A stretch of 64,000 bases of DNA. Source: Phyto melanocephala. Its lineage: Eukaryota; Arthropoda; Insecta; Diptera; Rhinophoridae. The notes beneath the pieces were generated by a model. It had not been told where the DNA came from and made no database searches. It worked only from the letters and a program-made list of their open reading frames with translations. Each line of letters opens with the position of its first letter. The first letter of the stretch is position 1. Where the stretch lies: NCBI GenBank assembly GCA_941918925.1, contig OW799233.1, positions 3,092,001-3,156,000 on the forward strand, in the 5' to 3' direction. A program made the translations under genes and the position numbers. Below, one piece after another: positions 12,701 to 23,065 of the stretch.

Positions 12701-13392
12701 GTATTAAAGTGCCGTGAGAAAACTTCAAAAACATGAAGAAAAACAATTTTATCCATTGAAAATGAAACCAAAATGACAACACTAATCAATTGATACTTTA
12801 AGTTGGTCGCTGCTTTTAATATATTGTTTAAGTTTTAAGTCGGCTAGATTATTTACTACTGTTTGTATTTGTAGTTTTGTATTTCGTTTTTCACCTTTTA
12901 AGGACTTGAATTATTAATAATAAATTTAGTTTTTTTCGCCACACAAAAAATTGACATTTTATGATTTTTTATTTGTGATAATTTTAAGCGAAAAAATAAA
13001 TATTTTTTATTTTAAAAAACATTAAATAAGTAGATGATATGATGGCTAACATTGTTAGCAATTGAGGGCGATTTTTTCGAAAACACACATTAAATTGCTT
13101 GTAAACAATTAAATTTTCAAGTTGAAATAGTTAAAAAGTAAATTAGTTGTTTAAAAAAAAAGAACAAAAAAAATTTCAATTAAAGTGCCAGACGTGGCAA
13201 AATGGTCTTAAATGTAATTTAAAAATGCAATTTGAAGGTAATTGAAATCATTTTTTAACAAAAAAAAAAAAAAAAGAAGAAAACAAAATCACAAGGTATG
13301 ATTTCTATAGAAATGAATTACAAATAGATTTAATAAAAAACTAATAAAATTATAAATCTTAAGCATTTTTCACCTTGTGCTAAAATACATAT
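9739..13392. other. gene-free AT-rich stretch
   Basis: No recognisable gene. Open frames at 11246-11428, 11553-11852 and 12361-12693 (+) have no motif I can place and look like chance frames; the stretch 11170-11860 is somewhat less AT-rich than its surroundings and may be an unrecognised old repeat. A GTAT microsatellite lies at about 10373-10394. Confidence 0.5.
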
Positions 13393-13581
13393 TTGGCTTA
13401 TTCACAAGATGTCCTAAGTGTCGTATTGTTGTAAAGTCATAGCTTCCCAAAAATTTAAAATGATAGAAATGTCTTGTATTGTTGATTGTAACATTTTAAG
13501 ACATTTTTTAAGTTTTTTTTTTTTTTTTTTAATTTAAATATGACAGTAAGACCTTTAGGACACCTTGTGAATTAGCCAATT
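13393..13581. mobile_element. MITE with ~30-bp inverted ends
   Basis: The left end TTGGCTTATTCACAAGATGT continues into CCTAAGTGTC; the right end is its near inverse, ending in TGAATTAGCCAA. The interior is AT-rich with a long T run and no coding capacity. I could not fix a target duplication, so the superfamily is left open. It stops only about 4 bp before the Tc1-like element. Confidence 0.6.
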
Positions 13582-13618
13582 GATAAGGAGTGCATCGAAA
13601 AAATTTGTAGTTGAATTA

Positions 13619-14231
13619 GGTTAAGTTAGGTTAGATCCGGCGGCCGCCCGAAGGCACAGCTCACTTGGGTCCTCCGAGGGTCCCGTTCCTCGTCGTTCCT
13701 CAGCCATCCTGCCCTGTTTACAAAGGTGTGGATGTTTCCCAGATCAACTGCGGAAAGACAAGTTTTACTTACAAGTATTCGCTGACCTAGAATCTGCTGT
13801 CTCAGGTCCCCGAATGCAGGACAATTACAGAGATATTAAGTTGTCTCCTCCTATTCCTCGTTATCGCAACTTCTGCAGAAGTCGTTGTAAGGGATATTCA
13901 GCCTTTTCGCATGTGTACCTACAGGCCAGTGTCCGGTAATGACCGCTATGAGGTTCCTAAGGTAGATTCGAGGCATATTCACTGCATATTGCCTCCTATT
14001 CACATCCATGTCAGGCTAGATTTTTCTGGTCTCCAAACAAGTGGGTTCTCTCACCCATCTTTCCTTGGCATCCAAATAGAATCGATGCGAGATTAGCTGC
14101 TTACCCTTCGATAAGGGAATACCCAAAGCACAAATGGATTCAACCGAATCTAAGGTAGTACCGGCTTTTGCAAGTGCATCAGCTCTATTATTACCATCAA
14201 TATCCTTATGTCCTGGAACCCACACAAGGTA
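13619..14231 (-). mobile_element. 5'-truncated non-LTR retrotransposon (RNase H end) nested in the Tc1-like element
   Basis: The minus frame 14016-14225 reads WVPGHKDIDGNNRADALAKA, the core of an RNase H domain with its GH, GN and AD residues, as in non-LTR polyproteins. The insertion is bounded by the 12-bp direct repeat GTAGTTGAATTA (13607-13618 and 14232-14243), a target duplication that falls within the left inverted repeat of the host element. On the minus strand the piece ends 3' in a TAACCTAACTTAACC-like tail in place of poly(A). It is a 5'-truncated dead copy. Confidence 0.8.
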
Positions 14232-14319
14232 GTAGTTGAATTAAGTTAAATTAAACTCAAATCGTGCAATATAGAAACTCTTTTTGAAATACGCAAATTT
14301 ATTGGCATATGGTACAAAT

Positions 14320-15303
14320 TTATTTAACATTGAAATCTAAATTTATTACTTCATATTTATAAAATGATCGCCTTTTTTCGGAAGTCCTTCCATTAAAGAT
14401 TTTACAGGAGGAGGTGGTCCATCTGCACTTAAAATCGGACATGTTCTGGTACACCTTTCCTGCCCAGTACCTTTCCACAGGCCTAAGTTCTGGAGGGTTA
14501 GGTGGATTTGCCTTTCGTGGTACCAAAATGACATTATTCCTTGAATACCACGCAAGTACCTTTTTTCCATAGTGGCATGATGCCAAATTAGGCCAAAAAT
14601 ATATAGGTACTCGGTACTGTCTCAAAAAAGGTAAAAGTGGTTTTTGTAGGCACTCCGTGATATAAATTTCTGTGTTTATCATGCTTGATGCTACAAATGC
14701 TCAGCTTCGTTTGCCACAACTGCAAATAGCTTGCGACACGAGAAATTTCTTAGGGAATTTTTTTTTTTTGGTTTTTTGTTCGAAACTCTTCCTGACCATT
14801 ACCTCTTTCATCAGCAACATAAAAATCTTGGCCAGGAAGTTGAGAAAAGTCTGCCAGTACGTATGTTTCGTCATCTATCACACAACAGGTATTTTTTTTT
14901 ATAAAATTTGCCTTAAATTTTTCGCTCGTTTTTTTGCGTCTAAGTTCTTAACCGAATTACGATCTAGAACTTTCTGAACTTTGTAAGTCTTCAGCCCAGC
15001 ACCAGCTTTGGCCCTTTGGACAAAACCATTAGAGCATTTTACCGTACGCACTGCTTTTCTGATAGAAGTGTTAGGGGCTCTTCGAAACAGTTGCTCGACT
15101 TCTTTTACCTTACTAATATCCCTTAGACCTTTTTTATTTCCTGATCCAGGTTTTCTTTCAATGCTCAGGTCTTCCTTATACCGTTTAATGACATTTAAGA
15201 CAGTTCGAGGGTCAACTTTCAAATTTTTTTTTGTTTTTTTATTTAACAGATTTTTTGGAAAAGTTTTAATTATATTTTCACGACTTTTTTTTTTGCAGTC
15301 CAT
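14320..15303 (-). pseudogene. Tc1-like transposase, frameshifted
   Basis: Starts at 15303 with MDCKKKSRENIIKTFPKN; a paired-type helix-turn-helix N-terminus follows, then KTYKVQKVLDRNSVKNLDAK, the same motif as in the copy at 56 kb. After a frame change the catalytic region gives PIYFWPNLASCHYGKKV and NPPNPPELRPVERYW. The second acidic catalytic residue is Asn here (NLASCHY, family D), while the third, Glu in RPVERYW, is kept. Spacing from the second to the third position is 37 residues, which fits the D37E group. At least one frameshift and the Asn replacement make it inactive. Confidence 0.8.
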
Positions 15304-15462
15304 TTTGATCGTAATAACAATTGAAAATTAATTAATTTTAAAATAATAGCATCTGACATATACATGTATGAAAGCTAACGTGATAAAAAGAAAAATTAGT
15401 TATTGCACGATTTGAGTTTTATTTAACTTAATGCAACCACAAATTTTTTTCGAGAGACTCCT

Positions 15463-16897
15463 TAAATGATAATCAGAAAAAACTTTGAACTTAGAGACTA
15501 TTCATTTAAATACCATTCCATTTAATAGCAGTGTATTATTATTACTATTTAAATAAATACAATTTTAATTTTATTTAAATTATTTATTTGTTAAACCATC
15601 TTCAAAGGATTTTAATTTGTAAAAAAATTAACCCTAAAAATATGTCTGTAAAATTGTAATTCAATTTTTAAATGATTTTAAGCAAAATGCGTGCACATAA
15701 CCTAAAAATAATAATATTTTTAAAAAGTTTTAAACAAGAACACAAAAAGTTCTCTGACAATCCAGAAGATGTAAGTCAAAATGATTACTGTTTTTTTTTA
15801 ATTGCACGGTACTGTATATCATCTGCCTAAACCTAAGCACAAACTTTGATCACTGTTATTTAATTTCACGGTACTGTATATCATCTCTCTTAACCTAAGC
15901 ATAAAAAACTTTATTAAATTTATAAATATATTTTTCCTTATCAAAAATTTTTAAATAAACTTTACTTTTTAGCAAAAATGGGCGAATTCCGCCTACCCTT
16001 TTCAAATTAAAATACCTAGTGGACATAACGTATATTTTTTTTATTTTCTTCTTTTAATTATAGTTAAAATTACAAAAACTAGTTATTTGTCCGATTTGTA
16101 TATAAATTTTATTTTTCAACCCTATTATAAAAATAAAAAATTATAAATAACAGGGAGCATTTGTTTAATCAGAGCAGACACAAACATTTCTTGCCACTTT
16201 TTTAAATAAAATATTTTATTTATAACGAAACAAAAATTTTTCTATTTTAAGATGAGTGGTATAAAATTCATTGAACAAGTTTGATTAGTAATTCTTAAGT
16301 TGTAAATGATTTTTATAGGCCTAACATGGTACAAATGAACAAATTAAGTCGGCCCTGTAAATAAAATATATTATGCCCTAAACAACTGTCCAAGGCATAT
16401 TAATACATGCATGTATATGCAACGGCGAATTGATACAATAAAGCAACTTTTTAGGGAATGTTTTCTATCAAGTTAAATTTTAACAAAAAAAGGGTGTAAA
16501 AACAACATTTATAAATAAATTTATTCCTTTTGTCATCATGTTTAGTAATTTTATGTACCGAATCTCATATTCCATTCCTGCATTAATAAACGAAATCAAG
16601 GCGAATTCAACAAATTTAACGTTATGTTTCCGCATCAGCTGGACGAATAATTTCACCTGTATAAATTCGCCTTGAAGTAGTGCATAGTATTGTTTTTAGT
16701 GCAAGATTAAACAGACTAACGTTACAAAATTCAAATGCTAAATAAAGATGATTTCACAAGATAAATCGTAGTAGATGTTTTACACAATTTTTAAAATTTA
16801 GCTTAAACATCTAGAATAGCAAGTTGGAGTTCTTCTTTTAAATGTTTTTATTATTGCAAAAAACCTAGTAAAGAATTGCACTGGTAATATTTAAAAA
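15463..16897. other. gene-free AT-rich stretch
   Basis: Nothing coding was recognised. It holds one short tandem duplication at 15782-15905. Confidence 0.6.
15782..15905 (+). repeat. two-copy tandem duplication, ~65-bp unit
   Basis: The block CACGGTACTGTATATCATCT followed by a CTWAACCTAAGCA-like block occurs twice, about 65 bp apart, with several differences. No function is evident. Confidence 0.8.
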
Positions 16898-17686
16898 CAA
16901 ACAAGTAAGAGCGCTATATTCGGCCATGCCGAATCTTATATACCCTTCACAACGTGTAGTCATGCAATAACAGTAGTTTGTGTCACCATTCATCTCATAT
17001 GAAATACGTACATACATACAAAAAACATACATATATAAAAACGTCCCATTGTAAAATAATAAATTCACGTATGTATGTTAAAAAAACAAAAAAAGAAAAA
17101 AAAAATTTAAAAAAGAAAATTAAAAAAAATATTAAAAAAAAAATTAAAAAAAAATTATTATGTATATAATATATATAAAACAAAAAAAAATAAAAAAAAA
17201 AACATTAAAAAAAAAATAATAAAAATAAAAATAATATATTAAATAAAAAATAAAAAAAAAAAAAATAAAAAAAAAATTTAAAAAAAATTTTTAAAAAATT
17301 AAAAAAAAAAATTTTTTGGCTCAGCTGGGATTCGATGCCATGTTTTCTCTAACCAGTATACACGTTTGTATGTATGTATGTTGTTGTTGTAATGTTGTTT
17401 TTGTGAAAAAAAATCGAGGTGGTCGTGGGTTTTTGCTCATATCTCAGTTGTTTATGTACCGATGTTTCTGATTTTCAATACCGATCTACTCCCGAATATT
17501 TCTGATATTTTAATACCTTACCTGTGTCGGGGGGCTTCAAAAAGTTGATTTCAACATACAGACTCCCCTATTCATAAGCTTTCAGAAAATATATACTTTA
17601 TGGGGTCGGAAATGAAAATTGTAGAAATTTCACACGGAATGACAAACCTATATATACCCTTTTTCACTGTGTGAAGGGTATAAAAA
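16898..17686 (-). mobile_element. mini-me-like interspersed element, copy A
   Basis: Inverse orientation of the copy at 37.4 kb and highly similar to it. It opens with ACAAGTAAGAGCGCTATATT and the hairpin ATTCGGCCATGCCGAAT, then TATACCCTTCAC; it closes with GTGAAGGGTATAAAAA. Between are an A-rich low-complexity tract (about 17080-17315), the conserved GGCTCAGCTGGGATTCGATG block and the core CTTTATGGGGTCGGAAATGA. No coding capacity. The layout (TA-rich microsatellite, GTCY repeats, conserved core) matches what I remember of the dipteran mini-me elements. Confidence 0.7.
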
Positions 17687-19290
17687 TTGTGCAGTGCGTT
17701 GGACAAGATATATCGTTAATAAGGTCATGTAGTATTAAAATAAGATTTAAAAAAATAACCGCCATTTTGGAAAGATTGTTGCTTACTAATTACTTCTTAT
17801 ATTTAATTTAAATTTTTCAAATTATTTTGCTTTTAAATTCACATTAAGTTTGCTGTAAACATAAAGAGAAGACACTTTTTTGTTGGTAATTGGAAGAGTA
17901 ATTTAAAATTAATTACCTACAATTGATGTAATTCGCCCTTAAAATTTTCTATAACGAATTACGTAGCTCAGTGTGTAATTGGGACGTAAATTACAAATGA
18001 GGTTGTTTGTAATAAAAAGCAACATTGTTGTGGATCTTTTTGAAAGGTTTAAATTATTTTGACTGCGTCATATTAGTAGCTAAGCACACCCCAACTATTA
18101 AGTACTGAAATTTAACTAAAACAAGTATTTCCGGTACTATGACAAAATAATATTCTATTTCTATTTATTATTTTATTTATTTTATTCTTTTAGTTGATTT
18201 CTTTTTTTTTTTTTAATGTATGTAAGTATGTTTGTATTTGTGTTACTCTTTTTATTAAATATCAACATAAATTTCAGGCTTCATTAATCATGGTTTAAGT
18301 TTGATACAAAACAAACAGTCAACACTTTTGAACATGTTTAGTAAATTTAGTTGGTTTTTTACATGTGTACATCGTTATACATGTGTTAATATGTTTGTAT
18401 AAAAATATGTTCTTTTTTGTTTTTGTTTTCGAAGATTTGAAAGCAACATGAAAAATTACAATGTGGGCAGAGGAAGACGTCTTAATTGAATAAAATCAAC
18501 AAATGCGAAGTTAGAATTTCGAGTTTTCAAATATCAATTTTACGCTTGATAAGATTAAAAAACTTTAAAGAAAAGTTTGTTTAAGGGTTTCAAAATTTAA
18601 TTCGTTTTAAACGAATTTGTGGGCACCTTAACATGATTAAAAATTGTTCTCGTAGAAAACTTTGTTAGAAAAGTTTAGTTAACTCACACAAAATTAAATT
18701 AAATAAATTTGTTGATTTTCAGTTGGAACAATTAATTTTTTTTTTTTATTCACAACTGTTAAAGAATTTTGAATATTTTTTTTTAATTTTGGTCCAAAAT
18801 TTTGTTCTGAATATCCCCACAACTGTGATATTTTGCTCTTATAGTTGTTCAGTGTTCTAAAGACTCACACAGTATTTATTACTTAGTTTGATACTTAGGA
18901 GATAATGGAAGAGAGAGAGAGAGAGCTAATAAAAGAAGTTGTGGGTGTGAATAGATGTCTGACTACATTTGTATGCATTTAATCTTGTGTTCATTCGTCA
19001 ACGATTTAATTTTAATTCATTCTGTCTTTAGATGATCAGAGGTTTTTATGTAAGTGTTAAAAAGAAATATATTGAACCAATTTGCACACCCACATTGAGT
19101 TTTTTTTTCTTATTATTTTTATATTTTTCATACCTGTATAATGTGTTTTTCTGCTTTTTGTTTTATTGTTTAACGTGTATTTTAATGCAATTGTCATAAA
19201 TTAAATAAAAAACGAATTTTATATGAAATTGGTTATTAGCAATAAACACACATAACATAAGTCACTTATTTCTGTATCTTTTTATTTATT
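17687..19290. other. upstream region of the bHLH gene
   Basis: No coding region is seen. A T-rich tract followed by TTTCAG ends at 19295, a good splice acceptor, so part of this stretch may be a 5' UTR intron of the bHLH gene. A (GA)n run lies near 18912. The upstream exon and promoter could not be identified. Confidence 0.45.
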
Positions 19291-19318
19291 TTCAGAAAGA
19301 ACCTAAGAATTTGATTTG

Positions 19319-20497
19319 ATGACAAATATGGATAGTGAAAAGTACTCGTTGCGTCAGAGGCAAAAACGTAAACACATTGTGACAAATAGCAGTTTAGATT
19401 CCCAAGGCTATGCCAGTGATAATTCAAACGAGTCCGTTAACAACTCGAGGGAAAGTAGCAGCAAAAGTCCTACTAGAGCAAATAATAGCGGAGGTGCTGC
19501 CAAATCTAAAACAAAAGCGGCGCCTTTAAGTAAATATCGTCGAAAAACAGCCAATGCCAGAGAGCGAACGCGCATGCGTGAAATCAATAGTGCTTTTGAA
19601 ACTTTGCGTACTTGTGTGCCACCCTGTATAACAAGTGAAGATGCCGGCAGTACCAATGAAAAATTAACCAAGATTACCACTTTGCGTTTAGCCATGAAAT
19701 ACATCGGCATTTTAAATGAAGCTTTAGTAAATCCCAAACAGGCTGATTATGATTTCCTATACGAATGTACCCAACCCAGACCGATTGAGATGGCAAAATG
19801 TGAAGAAAACTTAGAGCCTTTGGTTAAGGAAACAAAGCAAAAGCCAATGAAATCTGCTAAAAATAATAAAAATTCCAAGTCTAGCAAAATACCAGCGAAC
19901 CAACGCAAGTCTGCGGCGTTAAGTACGAAAAGACCAGCCAAAAGGCAAAAACTAACTACGAACGAAAATTTGTGTCAAACCTCACCCATTTCCAATGGCT
20001 ATCAGGAGTCGCCAGCATCCAATGCTTCTTCGGCCTATGCTTCGCTTTCCTCCGCCTCTGAATCTTCAGCTTCACCCATTTCGAATACTTCATATGTGTT
20101 TGAACAAAACGCAGGGAATAACAATTTCACTTATACTCATCCTCATCATCACAATTCCATGTCCGATTTGAGTAATTTAATGCTGGAATCTGATGGAGAA
20201 TCTCTTAATCTTTCCGAACGCTGCCTAAGTCCTTTGCAGGCGACACAACATAACTCCAATACCCGCAACGAACCCTACGAATGCTCACCGACAGATATGC
20301 AAACGTTAGAAAATCCCTTAGAACTAAGTTTGCGCTTAATGGAACCGACTGCAGATGCCTTAAGTCTCTCCGTAGATCCCATTATACCATCCTCCTCCTG
20401 CATTAGTCCTCTTATGAATCTCGAATCATTTAATGCTTTTGATTTATTTCATAACGAGTTTAATGAACAGACCGCATTGGATTTATTTCTAACGTGA
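19319..20497 (+). CDS. tx: Delilah/Taxi-type bHLH transcription factor
   Basis: A nuclear DNA-binding regulator of the Atonal-like bHLH superfamily; in Drosophila, Delilah/Taxi acts in muscle-attachment (tendon) epidermis and wing patterning. The 392-residue frame starts at ATG 19319. The basic region KTANARERTRMREINSAFET lies at about residues 76-95, with the E and RxR residues that contact E-boxes; helix 2, TNEKLTKITTLRLAMKYI, ends at about 129. The loop is long (PPCITSEDAGS), as I recall for Delilah. The rest is low complexity: an N-terminal Ser/Asn-rich part, a Lys-rich stretch (165-220), a Ser-rich stretch and a conserved-looking acidic/Leu C-terminus (ALDLFLT). A TTTCAG acceptor ends at 19295, so an upstream non-coding exon is likely. 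Family assignment is firm; the orthologue name rests on the domain and the neighbouring hexokinases. Confidence 0.85.
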   Translation: MTNMDSEKYSLRQRQKRKHIVTNSSLDSQGYASDNSNESVNNSRESSSKSPTRANNSGGAAKSKTKAAPLSKYRRKTANARERTRMREINSAFETLRTCVPPCITSEDAGSTNEKLTKITTLRLAMKYIGILNEALVNPKQADYDFLYECTQPRPIEMAKCEENLEPLVKETKQKPMKSAKNNKNSKSSKIPANQRKSAALSTKRPAKRQKLTTNENLCQTSPISNGYQESPASNASSAYASLSSASESSASPISNTSYVFEQNAGNNNFTYTHPHHHNSMSDLSNLMLESDGESLNLSERCLSPLQATQHNSNTRNEPYECSPTDMQTLENPLELSLRLMEPTADALSLSVDPIIPSSSCISPLMNLESFNAFDLFHNEFNEQTALDLFLT

Positions 20498-20658
20498 TTC
20501 GACTTTGTACTGTTAATTTTAGTTTAAAATTATATTTTAGTAAATACTCGTTTCTAGAATAGTGTTTTATGCAGATTTTTGAAATCACATAAAATTTTAA
20601 TGATTATAATAATATTAGAAGCACGAAATCCGGCAAGATGGCAAATGAAAATTGTTAG

Positions 20659-20726
20659 AATAAAATAGTAACATTTACAAAATTATATTTTGGAAATTCA
20701 CTTTTATAAAAAGTTTGGCGAATAAA
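20659..20726 (+). terminator. poly(A) signals of the bHLH gene
   Basis: AATAAA occurs at 20659-20664 and again at 20721-20726, about 160 and 225 bp after the stop codon. These are the first candidates; the AT-rich sequence further on offers others. Confidence 0.4.
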
Positions 20727-21704
20727 TCCCAAAAGTTAAAAAAGATTTAATTTTTCTTCAATTTGAAAATAGTTGATTTGCGTCTTGCCTTAGAATATGG
20801 TTATTAGAATTTGTTAATTAACTTTTATTTTATTTTATTTAAATTATCTATTTAAATTAGTTGTCTTGTTTTAGTTTTTAATTTGTTTATTTTTACCTCA
20901 CATTAGATTGAACATCCATATTCAAATATTTCATTAATTATTCATGTTTTTTTTTTTTTTTAAGTTAAACGTATTTAGAATTCTCATTTATTTTATATTA
21001 ATAAACGTTATTAATGAGATTAACATTTATGTTTGATCTTAATTATTATTTTTTATTTATTTTAAATTACAAACTACAAATTAAGATGTAACCAGCCACT
21101 AATACACAATTTTAAATTGTTATTTACTAAGCGATTTGTTAATAATTTTTTATTTTAATTTTATTATTATTATTATTATTTTTTTTTTTTTTTTTTTTTT
21201 GTATAAAAGCTTTTTGCAACTGAATTCTCTTGTGTCATAAAACATATCCCGTTTATATTTTAAGTTATACTGATAAGATCTTTAGACAATATCCAAAAAA
21301 AAAAAAAATTATTAAAATATTTAGTTTTAATCTTTTTTTTTTATATATATTTCGTTAAGAAAAATAAACAAACTTTCAAATGCTACTTACACCTGTATCT
21401 GTTCACACTTTTCACGAAATTTTTAAATAATTGTTATTTGATTTAAATAAAATATAAGTTTTTTTACGTTAAAACATGTTTCAATTATTTGATAACAGAT
21501 ATTAAGATATTAGGCTATTTCATTGGCCCACTGTACACACTTGTAGCAGACGTTATTAAAAGCTCCCTTGAAATAACCCTTGTTTTTGTAATTTAATATT
21601 TTTCTTATAAATATAAACAAACTATAAATAATATTAAAAATTTCTAGTAAAAAAGTCTTGCTTATCATGTCCCACGTTATACCCAACTATATCCTCATGC
21701 CCTC
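20727..21704. other. gene-free AT-rich stretch
   Basis: Long T and AT runs (for example a T tract near 21180-21200), possibly the 3' UTR of the bHLH gene. No gene is recognised. Confidence 0.5.
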
Positions 21705-21955
21705 AAACGAAATGTGCGTCGTAAAATTCAAGAATTGTACCAACCTCTAGAGTTGGGCTTTGAAATTATTAAAAAGTTTAAAGAATTATTTTTAAGGGAC
21801 CTGAAGTGAAAGGATCTATGTGAAAAGACAAATGCTCCAGCAGAAGTAAAATATTTCCCAATTTATTTGCGCATATTGCAAAAAGGCTAGTTTTGGCGTT
21901 GGTACGCAAATGGTTTCGTATTGTTCTCATGGCCGTTAGAGAACAGTATAGCGTT
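21705..21955 (+). pseudogene. hexokinase pseudogene, N-terminal fragment
   Basis: The plus frame reads VRRKIQELYQPLELGFEIIK, then KFKELFLRDLK, a TGA stop, then LCEKTNAPAEVKYFPIYLRI. It aligns residue by residue with the intact hexokinase 1.2 kb downstream (VKEICKPLLLDD; IKELFLNDLK; GLCKATNHKSAVKCWITYV). After a second stop (21888-21890) the frame continues LVLALVRKWFRIVLMAV, a decayed form of the FLALDLGGTNFRVL phosphate-binding loop, missing two residues and its Asp. Nothing further matches. Two stops, the missing active-site loop and the loss of the remaining 80 percent make it a dead relic of a third hexokinase copy in the cluster. Confidence 0.8.
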
Positions 21956-23065
21956 GGTCTTACTACTGAGTTAAGTTTCTGACGCCCAGCCTCCGCCCCT
22001 GTTATAAATTTTCCCCACTTGATATGTTACAGTTGGCAATCTTATCTACATTAATTATTGGTTAATGTGAATTCACTATTTACATCCATTATTTCTTGTT
22101 TTCCTCTATAAGGCTGTGTAATTAACCATCGACAGAACTGTTAAACGGCAAAGCACCCTGAGACATACATATATGTTTTCCCGAAGTCCGCCACATCTCA
22201 AAACATCATTCATTCAACCGATATTCCTTATTTCTGTTGAGATGTCAACTGCACCAGCCATTGCCCGAAGTTCGATCGAACCACCAAGTGCTCACCAATA
22301 GCTAGTCTAGAACAAGTTCTAGGGTCTTACTGATTCCCGTTGTACCAAATAGGTCTCTGATCAGCCTTGATCTAAGTATCTTACAAGAGTTTTATCACCA
22401 CGAAATTAAAGGTGTTGGTCCCAATACACTACCCCATACAAATCGTGGTCTGAAACTTACCAAAGAGACATGCCCCAGAAGACTCTCATAGGAGGATCAA
22501 TCAAATATGAATTAATTGATAAGAAGTATAATTTTCCTAAACACCTTTTGCAGGGCTAAGACTTAAATCTGTTTAATTACATTCTCGAGTGTTGGTGTAA
22601 TTTTGTGAAAAATGTAAGACGGCACATGGAAGAGTTACCATTGGAATTTCCTATTGACTTAAGGGTAAGAATTTAAATATACCAGCTGTAGTGAGTCGCG
22701 GTAGTGTAGCGGTTGAGCGTAAAAGTGAAATAACGATTAGTTCATATCTGCTAACGAACGATCGTCAAATAGAAGTACTAAAATGAACTTGTGAATACCT
22801 TGTTAAAATGTCGTCATATGGTGGATTTTCAATGACAAACACATGTTAAATGTGTATTACAAATAACATTGTCTAGGGTGTTATTGGTGAGCCAGTGCTG
22901 CCTCACCATAGACATTTCCTGCAGAGTATGTACATACTTACATGTAAATATGTACATATTTATGTGTATGTCAATCATATATTTTAAATTTTTCATTTGT
23001 TTTTACCAAAATTATAAGAAAAAAAAAAATAAAAAATTATTTATAAAATACAAAATTCGTGAAAA
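21956..23065. other. upstream region of the intact hexokinase
   Basis: The stretch 21960-22680 is less AT-rich than its surroundings but I recognise no coding motif; it may be an old transposon. At 22702-22748 there is a degenerate pair of tRNA-like A and B boxes. I could not place a core promoter for the hexokinase with confidence. Confidence 0.4.
22702..22748 (+). repeat. possible degenerate tRNA-derived (SINE-like) promoter
   Basis: TAGTGTAGCGG fits the pol III A box (TRGYNNANNGG). About 28 bp on, GTTCATATC matches the B box GWTCRANNC except for one base. No tRNA fold, CCA end or A-rich tail was found, so this is at best a decayed SINE head. Confidence 0.2.

Larger units (their letters stand above)
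13586..15462 (-). mobile_element. Tc1/mariner-type element, full length but interrupted
   Basis: Long terminal inverted repeats begin AGGAGTGCATCGAAAAAATT at the left and, inverted, AGGAGTCTCTCGAAAAAAAT at the right; they continue inward through ACTCAAATCGTGCAATA (14255-14271 and 15401-15417). TA flanks both ends (13584-13585 and 15463-15464), the Tc1/mariner target duplication. The transposase reads on the minus strand. A 613-bp non-LTR piece is inserted in the left inverted repeat; removing it and one target copy gives about 1.25 kb, a normal Tc1 size. Confidence 0.85.

Noticed and set aside
17080..17315. A-rich tract as a gene desert boundary or matrix attachment site
   Set aside because: It is the internal low-complexity part of the mini-me-like element and recurs in the other copies.
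19408..19941. Minus-strand frames within the bHLH gene
   Set aside because: Shadows of the real coding strand; no motif and no independent support.
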